Below are positions 7,436-13,163 of a stretch of 13,163 nucleotides of DNA, piece after piece. Source of the stretch: LMUY01 sp964657445. GTDB lineage: Bacteria; Pseudomonadota; Alphaproteobacteria; Acetobacterales; Acetobacteraceae. The notes under the pieces were generated by a model. It saw nothing but the letters and a program-made list of their open reading frames with translations. It did no database searches and was not told the DNA's origin. Positions within the stretch are counted from its first letter, which is position 1. Each line of letters begins with the position of its first letter. The position numbers and the translations under genes were made by a program. The stretch is from the NCBI GenBank assembly GCA_964657445.1, contig CAZZVB010000130.1:1-13163 (forward strand), in the 5' to 3' direction.

Positions 7436-8536
7436 ATGGACATCGGCGTCTTCATTCCCATCGGCAACAATGGCTGGCTGATCTCCGCCAACTCGCCACA
7501 GTACATGCCCAGCTTCGACCTCAACCGGCAGGTCGTGCAAACCGCCGAGCGGTTCGGGCTCGACTTCGTGCTGTCGATGATCAAGTTGCGCGGGTTCGGC
7601 GGCGCGACGCAGTTCTGGGACCACGCGCTCGACAGCTTCACGCTGATGGCCGGGCTGGCGGCGGTCACGTCGCGCATCAAGCTGTTCGCCACCGTGCCGA
7701 CGCTGGCGGTGCCACCGGCGATCGCGGCGCGGATGGCGGCGACGATCGACGACATCTCCGGCGGGCGGTTCGGCCTGAACGTCATCACCGGATGGCAGCG
7801 GCCGGAATACTCGCAAATGGGCATTTGGCCCGGCGACGAATACTTCAGCCGCCGTTACGACTACGCCGCCGAGTATGTGACCGTCATGCGCGAGCTGTGG
7901 ACGCACGGCGTATCGAACCTACGCGGCGAGTTCTTCCAGATGGACGACTGCAAGCTCAGCCCCCGCCCGCAGGCGGATATCAAGCTGATCTGCGCCGGGC
8001 AGAGCGAGGCCGGGCTGGCCTTCACGGCACAGCACGCCGACTACAACTTCACCTTCGGCAAGGGCTTCAACACGCCCCGTGCGGTCGGCCCGGTGCTGGA
8101 CACGATGCAGGATGCGGCGGCCCGCACCGGGCGGGACGTGTCCTGCTACGCGCTGTTCATGCTGATCACGGGCGAAACCGACGCCGAGGCGGACGCCAAG
8201 TGGGAGCATTACAAGGCCGGCGCCGACCAGGACGCGCTGGCCTGGCTGGCCCGGCAAGGCTCGGCCGACACGCGCGCCAGCGGGCTGACGCATGCCGGCT
8301 ACATGATGAACCCGGCGTCCAACGTGAACCTCAACATGGGCACGCTGGTCGGCAGCCACGCCACCATTGCCGCCATGCTGGACGAAGCGGCGACGTTGCC
8401 AGGCCTGGCAGGCGTCATGCTGGTGTTCGACGAGTTCATCACGGGCACGCAGGTGTTTGGCGAACGCATCCAGCCGCTGATGACGTCACGCAAGCTCTCC
8501 CCGCTCCCGACGGCCGAGGGGGAAGGCCGCCGCTGA
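7436..8536 (+). CDS. rutA: Pyrimidine monooxygenase RutA
   Basis: A 366-residue FMN-dependent luciferase-like monooxygenase (E. coli RutA is about 363-382) that oxidatively opens the uracil ring, giving ureidoacrylate peracid. It needs reduced FMN from a reductase such as RutF. The match to E. coli RutA as I recall it is very strong: IGVFIPIGNNGWLIS at 3-17; LSMIKLRGFGG (46-56); FWDHALDSFTLMAGLAAVTS (60-79); MAATIDDISGGRFG (100-113); TGWQRPEYSQMGIWPGDEYF (118-137); ICAGQSEAG (185-193); KWEHYKAGAD (255-264); NMGTLVGS (300-307); and FGERIQPLM at 341-349. ATG 7436 follows GGAAG by eight bases and matches the family start MxIGVF. The 17 residues after QPLM (TSRKLSPLPTAEGEGRR) extend the conserved end. 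No rutB-rutG genes are in the window, so the later steps must be encoded elsewhere or replaced by local genes. Confidence 0.96.
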   Translation: MDIGVFIPIGNNGWLISANSPQYMPSFDLNRQVVQTAERFGLDFVLSMIKLRGFGGATQFWDHALDSFTLMAGLAAVTSRIKLFATVPTLAVPPAIAARMAATIDDISGGRFGLNVITGWQRPEYSQMGIWPGDEYFSRRYDYAAEYVTVMRELWTHGVSNLRGEFFQMDDCKLSPRPQADIKLICAGQSEAGLAFTAQHADYNFTFGKGFNTPRAVGPVLDTMQDAAARTGRDVSCYALFMLITGETDAEADAKWEHYKAGADQDALAWLARQGSADTRASGLTHAGYMMNPASNVNLNMGTLVGSHATIAAMLDEAATLPGLAGVMLVFDEFITGTQVFGERIQPLMTSRKLSPLPTAEGEGRR

Positions 8537-8687
8537 CCTGAAAATAGCCAATCCTAGAAGGCCGGCTTGCCAAACCACGCAGGACAGCCGGCAGCCCGCC
8601 CAACTCTGCGCAAACGCTTGACCCTGGACGGCACGATGCGGGAGAGTCGTTGCCAGCCGGACACGAACCCGGCAGGAGGGCAAGCCC
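8537..8687 (+). promoter_or_regulatory. Intergenic region before the YkgJ-type gene
   Basis: This 151-base gap has no supported gene. CTTGACC at about 8617-8623 could be a -35 element, but no good -10 follows at the right distance. GGAGGG (about 8675-8680), seven bases before GTG 8688, is a strong ribosome-binding site and decides that start. GC-rich GCCGGC repeats at 8570-8600 could pair, but no T-tract marks a terminator after rutA. Confidence 0.3.
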
Positions 8688-9281
8688 GTGGGAGAAGAGG
8701 TGATCCCCGGCCGGGAATGCGGGTCGTGCAACGTGTGTTGCGTGGCGCTGACGATCGACGATCCCGAGCTGCAGAAGCCCCAGGGCTACCGCTGCAAGAA
8801 CGCGCAGCCGGACAATCGTTGCGGCATCTATGCGGACCGGCCGCAGACGTGCCGATCGTTCAACTGCGGCTGGCGCCTGCTCAAGTGGGTCAAGCAGCCG
8901 CTGCGGCCCGATCCGTCCGGCGTGCTGATCCGCCTGCATGGCGCAGTGGCTGCGAATGGTGAGCGCCAGTTGGGGATCGCCATCACGCTGCTCACGAAGG
9001 CGGCGCTGAAGGCGGAGGGCTTGGCGGAGACCATCGCCGCCGCGGTGAACGCGGACAGGCCGGTGTATTTGAACGTGCCGGGGCCGCCGGGCTTCACCGC
9101 CGCCCAGGCTCGCCTGAACGACGCGCTGATCGAACCGGTGCTGGCGCGCGACAAGGCAAGGGTGCTGGAGGTGCTGCGGCAGGCGCGCAGGCAGGGGCAT
9201 GGCGGGCCTCGCAAGCCGATCGTGTTCGACCCGCCGGGCGCCGGCGTGCAACATCCGGGCGCGCTGGGCGATGAGGGCTAG
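8688..9281 (+). CDS. YkgJ-type CxxCxxCC zinc/iron-cluster protein
   Basis: A 197-residue cytosolic protein. Its N-terminal third carries the UPF0153/YkgJ metal-binding pattern: Cys11, Cys14, Cys17, Cys18 (CGSCNVCC), then Cys36, Cys45, Cys55 and Cys60, with NRCGIYADRPQTCRSFNC as the typical second half. Such domains are predicted to chelate Zn or Fe-S; some fuse to or accompany metal-dependent oxidases or methyltransferases, but this version has no known role. Residues 70-197 form a mixed alpha/beta region of no recognised family, with PVYLNVPGPPGF at about 125-136 and a basic helix before the C-terminus. GTG 8688 lies just downstream of a strong Shine-Dalgarno GGAGGG. The gene ends 24 bases before the lipoprotein gene on the same strand, so the two may be co-transcribed. 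Confidence 0.82.
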   Translation: MGEEVIPGRECGSCNVCCVALTIDDPELQKPQGYRCKNAQPDNRCGIYADRPQTCRSFNCGWRLLKWVKQPLRPDPSGVLIRLHGAVAANGERQLGIAITLLTKAALKAEGLAETIAAAVNADRPVYLNVPGPPGFTAAQARLNDALIEPVLARDKARVLEVLRQARRQGHGGPRKPIVFDPPGAGVQHPGALGDEG

Positions 9282-9305
9282 AACCTCATAGCGAGTATCG
9301 ACGGC

Positions 9306-10211
9306 ATGACCTTGCCCACCATCTTCTCCCGCCGGTCCGTCCTGCTCGGCCTGGCGCTCACGGGCTGCGGAGCGCCACTGCCGCCGGTGACCGGCGGGCC
9401 GACTGCGGCCGGTGCGAAGGCGCTGATCGACAGCAGTGCTGACGCGCACGGGCTGGCGGCGCTGCAGAGCGTGACCGACATCAGCGTGCGGTACGAAGGC
9501 CGGTGGGCTTTCCTGGTGAACAGCATCCAGCCGGCCCTGGTGGATGCCGGATTCCGCGGCCGGTCGGAGGAGCGGCTGCTGCTCGCGGACCGGATGGTGG
9601 CGCAGTCCTACACCGGGCCAAAAGGCCATAAGCAGGTCGTCCGCAGGATGACGCCCGGCGAGGGCACGGTGCAGGTCTGGTACAACGGCGCCCCGGCGAC
9701 CGACACCGACCACCCGGCCGCGGCGGCGCTGGTGGCCGATGGCTACAGCCTGTTCCTGCTCGGCCCGATGCTGCTGGCCGGGCAATGGGCGACGGACCGC
9801 CGCCTGGTCATGGAGCTTGCGCCGCCGGAGACCATTACGGTGTTCGACAGCGACTATCCGTGCGACGTCGTGCGGGTGCGCATGCAGCCGGGAATGGGCC
9901 TGTCCGACGCGGACGAGCTTGCCGTGTTCATCGCGCGCGACAGTGGGCTGATGCGCCGCGTGCGGTTCAGCCTGAACGGCCTGGACTCCACCAAGGGCGC
10001 GATCGCCGAGGTGGATGTGGGCGACCACATCGTGAACGCGGGCGTGCAGTTCCCGACCCGGTTCCATGAGCGGCTGCTTCGCCCGGCTCTGCTGCCGGTG
10101 CATGACTGGCGCATGTCCGGGCTGGACCTGAACCGCGGGCTGACGGCCGCAGACCTCAGCCAGCCGACGCTGCTCGGCGCCGCCGCAACGCCGGCCGCGG
10201 CGCTGAGCTGA
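9306..10211 (+). CDS. Predicted lipoprotein of unknown function (twin-arginine start, lipobox)
   Basis: A 301-residue exported protein. The N-terminus holds FSRRSVLLGLALTGC: a twin-arginine pair at 9-10, a short hydrophobic stretch and a lipobox ending at Cys21 (LTGC), predicting Tat-type export and lipid anchoring. A Pro/Gly-rich linker (about 22-35) leads into a soluble domain beginning LIDSSADAHGLAALQSVTDI, then ISVRYEGRW. That opening resembles outer-membrane lipoprotein-sorting/RseB-like beta-sheet domains, but the resemblance is weak and I do not assign a family. Other visible segments are GYSLFLLGPMLLAGQW and a DxDYPCDVVRVRM strand. ATG 9306 is used; its Shine-Dalgarno is poor, which fits coupling to the YkgJ-type gene 24 bases upstream. 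The stop (10209-10211) directly abuts the stop of the convergent racemase-family gene, with no base between. Confidence 0.8.
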   Translation: MTLPTIFSRRSVLLGLALTGCGAPLPPVTGGPTAAGAKALIDSSADAHGLAALQSVTDISVRYEGRWAFLVNSIQPALVDAGFRGRSEERLLLADRMVAQSYTGPKGHKQVVRRMTPGEGTVQVWYNGAPATDTDHPAAAALVADGYSLFLLGPMLLAGQWATDRRLVMELAPPETITVFDSDYPCDVVRVRMQPGMGLSDADELAVFIARDSGLMRRVRFSLNGLDSTKGAIAEVDVGDHIVNAGVQFPTRFHERLLRPALLPVHDWRMSGLDLNRGLTAADLSQPTLLGAAATPAAALS

Positions 10212-10943
10212 CTACAGCGCGAACAGCGAACCCCAGCCGGTCACGCTGCCGGGCGGCGTGCCCGCCAGCCGCAACGCGGACCACAGCGCGCAGGCCGTCG
10301 AGTCGAAGACGCGGACGCCGAGCTCCGCCTCCAGCGCGGGCGCCAGCGCGGCCCCGCGGAGATTGGTGCAGAGGATGCTGATCGCCTGCGGCCCGGCGGC
10401 CGCGACACTGCGGATCATTTCCGCCAATTCGGCCTCTGTCACTTCGGAGAACGAGAAGTTGTCGGCAATGCCGGAATGGCGTTCCGCCACGCAGTCAAAC
10501 CCCAGCGCCGCGTAGGTCTCGGCGATGCGCGCCTGCACGTCCGCCGTGTAGGGGCTCACCAGCCCATATCGCGTCACTCCGGCGCGACGGAACAGCTCCG
10601 CGGTGGCGAGCGAGGCGGAGGTGGCGGGTATGCCGGTGCGATCCTCGATCGCGCGGCAGATCGCCTCATCCTGCGCCAGGCCGAGCCAACTGGCGGAGGT
10701 GCCGTTCCAGCAGATCGACTGCACGCGGGCGTCGGCCAGCAGCATGGCCGCATCCACCATGGGCGCCGTGTCGAACTGGGCGTTGGCGCCTGTGTCCAGG
10801 CTGATGCGGGTGACGCGCAGGCGGGCGAAATGGGCTGACACGCCGGGCAGGCCGCGGAGCATCTCCGCACAAGCCGGCTCCAGCACGGTGTTGGAGGAGG
10901 GCGTGATCATGCCGAGCAGGGTTCGGCGTTGCGTGGCATCCAA
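10212..10943 (-). CDS. Asp/Glu racemase superfamily enzyme (maleate isomerase / arylmalonate decarboxylase-like)
   Basis: A 243-residue cytosolic enzyme using two cysteines as acid/base or nucleophile. The N-terminal LGMITPSSNTVLEP (10-23) is typical of maleate cis-trans isomerase relatives. Cys78 lies in SICWNGTSASW and Cys192 in SILCTNLRG, the two expected catalytic positions. DNFSFSEVTE (161-170) and VFDSTACALW (212-221) are further family segments. Candidate reactions are maleate to fumarate, hydantoin racemisation or decarboxylation of substituted malonates; the sequence does not decide. The frame stays open to 11117, but that part is antisense to the binding-protein gene. TTG 10941-10943, 11 bases after a perfect AGGAGG (10955-10960), gives the normal family length and is preferred, although this spacing is slightly long. 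It is divergent from the importer operon across 43 bases, which suggests shared regulation with it. Confidence 0.83.
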   Translation of the reverse strand: MDATQRRTLLGMITPSSNTVLEPACAEMLRGLPGVSAHFARLRVTRISLDTGANAQFDTAPMVDAAMLLADARVQSICWNGTSASWLGLAQDEAICRAIEDRTGIPATSASLATAELFRRAGVTRYGLVSPYTADVQARIAETYAALGFDCVAERHSGIADNFSFSEVTEAELAEMIRSVAAAGPQAISILCTNLRGAALAPALEAELGVRVFDSTACALWSALRLAGTPPGSVTGWGSLFAL

Positions 10944-10986
10944 CTTGCTACATTCCTCCTGTGTCAACCGCTGGATAGGGCCCCGT
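10944..10986. promoter_or_regulatory. Divergent region between racemase-family gene and importer operon
   Basis: This 43-base gap must contain or overlap the 5' signals of both flanking genes. AGGAGG (minus strand, 10955-10960) is the ribosome-binding site of the racemase-family gene. GGATAGGG (plus strand, about 10973-10980) precedes ATG 10987. No full promoter fits in the gap, so the promoters probably lie within the opposing coding sequences. Confidence 0.4.
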
Positions 10987-11922
10987 ATGACCTCGCGCCG
11001 CAAGCTGCTCGCCGCCACAGCCGGCTTGCTGGCTGCCCCATCCATCGTGCCGCGCGCCTCCCTGGGGCAGACGCCGCGCAAGGTGCGGCTCGGGTCCGCC
11101 TTCACCACGACGACCAACGCCGCCTACCTGATGCCGAAATACCTCAAGCCCGAGGGCATCGAACTCGAGATCGTGTCGTTCCCGAGCCTGGTGCAGCGGA
11201 TGCAGGCGGTCGCGTCCGGCGACGTGGATGCGGGCAATGGCGGGCTGTCGGCGACGATGCAGATCGACGTGAAGGGCTTCCCCATGTCGGTGCTGGCCAA
11301 TGGCTGCGACGGCGGCTGGATGCTGGTCGCCAAGCCCGAGATCACCAGCTTCGCCCAGCTCAAGGGCAAGAAGATCGGCGTGCAGAACGGCTCGATCGGG
11401 CTGGTTAGCCTGTTGTGGAAGCTGAAGCACGAGGGGCTCGATGGCCAGGTGGACCTCGCCTACATGGACAATCAGGAGCAGCCTATTCCGCTGATGCGCG
11501 GCGACGTGCAGGCGATTTGCTGTTTCGAACCGTATGCGACGCTGGCGGAGCTGCAGGGCTGGGGCAAGAAGCTTTGGGTGCCCTACGACACGCCCATGGG
11601 CAAGACCAACCTCGGCTTCGTCGCCTCCTCCGCGTTCGTGAAGAAGGACCCGTCGCTGACCAAGACGCTGGTGCAGGCGCATGTGAAGGCGACCAACGAG
11701 ATGGCGAGCGACCCGGCGATCGCCATCAAGACCACGATCGACCAGTTCAAGATGTCGCCCGAAGTGGCGGCGGCGTCCGTGAAGAACCTGTTCTACAGCG
11801 CCGAATCCGGACCGGCCTTCCAGGCCGGACTGAAAGCGCTGGCCGGCATGATGATCGACGCCAAGCTGCTGGACCGTGAGCCGGATTGGGGCCGCTTCAT
11901 TGACGTCAGCTACGTGGCTTGA
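10987..11922 (+). CDS. ABC importer substrate-binding protein, TauA/SsuA/NMT1 type, Tat-exported
   Basis: A 311-residue periplasmic binding protein. Its signal peptide has a twin-arginine motif (TSRRKLLAA at 2-10), a hydrophobic core LLAAPSIV and a likely cleavage near residue 27 (RASLGQ). The mature part shows the type II fold of nitrate/sulfonate/taurine and NMT1-like proteins: VRLGSAFTTTTNAAYLMPKY, then IVSFPSLVQRMQAVASGDVD, LKGKKIGVQNGS and GDVQAICCFEPYATLAELQG. The ligand cannot be read from this. The family also includes binders of thiamine-precursor pyrimidines, so a pyrimidine or aromatic acid is possible next to rutA and the urc genes, as inference only. The frame is open far upstream, but ATG 10987 gives the signal peptide directly and clears the divergent gene. 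Its stop overlaps the permease start as TTGA. Confidence 0.9.
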   Translation: MTSRRKLLAATAGLLAAPSIVPRASLGQTPRKVRLGSAFTTTTNAAYLMPKYLKPEGIELEIVSFPSLVQRMQAVASGDVDAGNGGLSATMQIDVKGFPMSVLANGCDGGWMLVAKPEITSFAQLKGKKIGVQNGSIGLVSLLWKLKHEGLDGQVDLAYMDNQEQPIPLMRGDVQAICCFEPYATLAELQGWGKKLWVPYDTPMGKTNLGFVASSAFVKKDPSLTKTLVQAHVKATNEMASDPAIAIKTTIDQFKMSPEVAAASVKNLFYSAESGPAFQAGLKALAGMMIDAKLLDREPDWGRFIDVSYVA

Positions 11923-12680
11923 GGGCGTTCCGCGTCTTCGGCCTGGTGCCGCTGGCAGCGCTGCTGGCCATGTGGCAGCTGGCGGTCTGGGCCGGGATCT
12001 ACCCCACCGTGCTGCTGCCGGCGCCGCGAGCCGTGCTGGCCGTGTTCGGCCAGGACATGCCGGACATCCTGTCGAACGCGGCCGCCAGCATCACGCGCGT
12101 GGTGACCGGCGTAGGACTGGCCTTTGCGGTCGCGGTCCCGCTCGGCATGCTGATCGGGCGCTACCGCACGCTGGACCGGGTGACGGACTGGTCGATCCAA
12201 ATCTTCCGCTCGGTGCCGCCGATCGCGCTGATCCCGATGGCAATCCTGTTCTTCGGCATTGGCGACCGCCCGGCGATCGTGCTGATCTTTCTCGCCGCAC
12301 TTTGGCCGCTTCTCATCAACACCATTTTCGGCGTGCGCAGCATCGACCGCACCATGCTGAAGGTCGCGCAGGCGGCGCGGGCCAGCGAGTGGCTGATCTT
12401 CCGCGACATCATCCTGCCCGCCGCCATGCCCTCGGTGTTCACGGGCCTGCGCCTGGCGATCGGCGGCGGCTGGCTGACGGTGGTGACGGCGGAGATGATC
12501 GCCGTGAAGTCCGGCTTGGGTTACATGATCCTGACGGCGCAACTGACGTTCCAGAGCCAGTTGATCGTGGCGGGCATCATCGTGATCGGCGCGATCGGGT
12601 TGCTGGCGGACCAGGGAACGCGCCTGCTGCGGTCCCGGGTTTGCCGGTGGCAAGAGGGACTGGTGGCGCAGGTTGAATGA
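11919..12680 (+). CDS. ABC importer permease, TauC/SsuC type
   Basis: A 253-residue inner-membrane protein of the nitrate/sulfonate/bicarbonate importer family, with about six hydrophobic segments: roughly 5-25, 62-82, 98-113, 117-136, 180-196 and 214-231. The ATPase-docking EAA loop lies at about 149-170 (VAQAARASEWLIFRDIILPA), followed by AMPSVFTGLRLAIGGGWLTVV and the conserved AEM(I)AVKSGLGYMI. TTG 11919-11921 overlaps the binding-protein stop by four bases (TTGA) and lies directly before the first membrane helix, so it is the likely start; no ATG gives a complete first helix. Length is typical. It should form the channel for the binding protein before it and the ATPase after it. Confidence 0.9.
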   Translation: MRAFRVFGLVPLAALLAMWQLAVWAGIYPTVLLPAPRAVLAVFGQDMPDILSNAAASITRVVTGVGLAFAVAVPLGMLIGRYRTLDRVTDWSIQIFRSVPPIALIPMAILFFGIGDRPAIVLIFLAALWPLLINTIFGVRSIDRTMLKVAQAARASEWLIFRDIILPAAMPSVFTGLRLAIGGGWLTVVTAEMIAVKSGLGYMILTAQLTFQSQLIVAGIIVIGAIGLLADQGTRLLRSRVCRWQEGLVAQVE

Positions 12681-12700
12681 CATCTCAGATCATGCTGGCT

Positions 12701-12745
12701 CCTCGTTCTCTCGCCTGCGGGAGAGGGCCGGGGTGAGGGCATCGG
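12701..12745 (+). repeat. REP-like palindromic intergenic element
   Basis: CTCTCGCCTGCGGGAGAG at 12708-12725 is a near-palindrome (CTCTC pairing with GAGAG) followed by GGCCGGGGTGAGGGC. Read on the minus strand, this is the CCCTCACCCC...CTCTCCCGC-type element that recurs in intergenic regions of many high-GC proteobacteria. It lies between permease and ATPase genes and appears to supply the purine-rich stretch and the GTG with which the ATPase probably starts. It is recognised from general experience; no second clear copy was found in this window. Confidence 0.5.
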
Positions 12746-13163
12746 CAGCAGCATCCTTCCTGACCTGCACCAATGTAGGCAAGACCTACCTCACCAAATC
12801 CGGCCCGGTCGAAGCCCTGCGCGGGATCGAGCTGCAATGCGGCACGGGCGAGTTCGTCTGCCTGCTTGGGCTCTCGGGCTGCGGCAAGTCCACCCTGCTG
12901 CAACTCATCGCAGGGCTGGAACGCGCGACCGCCGGCGCCATCGCCATCAACGGCCAGCCGCTCGACGGCCCGTCTGCCGAGACCAGCATCGTGTTCCAGG
13001 ACCACGGCCTGTTCCCCTGGATGACGGTGGAGCGCAACGTCGCGTTCAACATGAAGGCGCGTGGCGTCCCGCGCGCCGAACGCCGGGCGCGGGCGGCGGA
13101 GTTCATCGCGATGACCGGGCTGACCGCCTTTGCCGGCCGCTACCCGCACGAACTGTCCGGCGG
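12733..13163 (+). CDS. ABC importer ATPase, TauB/SsuB type (3' end beyond the window)
   Basis: The first 143 residues of the cytoplasmic ATPase that powers the importer; the gene runs off the right edge. Walker A is GLSGCGKST at 46-54 (the usual P after G is L), the Q-loop glutamine is Q89 in IVFQDHGLFPWMTVERNV, and the ABC signature begins at 141 (LSGG), where the sequence stops. The FPWMTVERNV segment is characteristic of the nitrate/sulfonate/taurine ATPases. The start is uncertain: GTG 12733-12735, seven bases after GAGAGG, is preferred, but the frame is open back to TTG 12673 inside the permease end. Both choices place a REP-like palindrome at or inside the 5' end, which suggests that this element altered the original start. 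Confidence 0.88.
   Translation, partial: MRASAAASFLTCTNVGKTYLTKSGPVEALRGIELQCGTGEFVCLLGLSGCGKSTLLQLIAGLERATAGAIAINGQPLDGPSAETSIVFQDHGLFPWMTVERNVAFNMKARGVPRAERRARAAEFIAMTGLTAFAGRYPHELSG

Noticed and set aside
8439..10103. A 554-residue minus-strand frame opposite rutA, the YkgJ-type gene and the lipoprotein gene.
   Set aside because: Rich in His, Arg and Gln with no domain; the three plus-strand genes beneath have clear motifs and ribosome-binding sites.
10962..10967. TTGACA on the minus strand, a perfect -35-like hexamer.
   Set aside because: The corresponding -10 would fall inside the start of the racemase-family gene and shows no TATAAT-like sequence.
10603..10986. N-terminal extension of the TauA-type binding protein.
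   Set aside because: It would bury a good twin-arginine signal peptide internally and is antisense to the racemase-family gene.
10944..11117. N-terminal extension of the racemase-family protein.
   Set aside because: It runs antisense through the binding-protein signal peptide; family proteins begin only a few residues before LGMITPSSNTVLEP.
1..13163. CRISPR arrays, tRNA or rRNA genes, insertion sequences, phage genes and toxin-antitoxin pairs.
   Set aside because: No regularly spaced repeats, cloverleaf sequence, transposase or integrase motifs or terminal inverted repeats were recognised in either strand.

Overview
The window is GC-rich, densely packed bacterial chromosome. Codon use, GTG/TTG starts, translationally coupled genes and the protein families point to an alphaproteobacterium, plausibly Rhodospirillales/Acetobacteraceae-like; that placement is inferred, since no rRNA gene is present. 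No tRNA, rRNA, CRISPR array, IS element or phage gene was seen.

Layout. (1) 1-830 (+): the end of one ABC permease gene and a complete PotC-type permease. (2) 792-1001 (-): a small protein related to ribosome modulation factor, converging on the permease. (3) 1179-6481 (-): five tightly packed genes, probably one operon. In transcription order they are an NtaA/DszA-type flavin monooxygenase (interrupted by a scaffold gap), a DUF1028 protein, URC1 (GTP-cyclohydrolase-II-like), URC4 (DUF1688) and uracil phosphoribosyltransferase. (4) 6557-8536 (+), divergent from that operon: a PhnD-like binding-protein gene broken by an in-frame TAG, then rutA (pyrimidine monooxygenase). (5) 8688-10211 (+): a YkgJ-type cysteine-cluster protein and a predicted lipoprotein. 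(6) 10212-10943 (-): a two-cysteine Asp/Glu racemase / maleate isomerase-family enzyme. (7) 10987-13163 (+): a TauABC/SsuABC-type importer (Tat-exported binding protein, permease, ATPase cut off by the window end).

The theme is degradation of pyrimidines or related N-heterocycles. URC1, URC4 and UPRT are the core of the URC route, in which uracil is ribosylated and the ring then opened. RutA starts a different route by oxidative opening of the free uracil ring. Having both within a few kb, on either side of one divergent promoter region, is the most notable feature. The flavin monooxygenase and DUF1028 gene, apparently co-transcribed with the URC genes, are candidates for an undescribed oxidative or hydrolytic step. 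The flanking importers could supply the substrate; this is inferred from position only.

Assembly caveat: the 100-N gap at 6316-6415 is flanked by two identical 55-base copies. Merging them restores one intact 451-residue reading frame, so the gap is almost certainly an unmerged contig overlap and not missing sequence.
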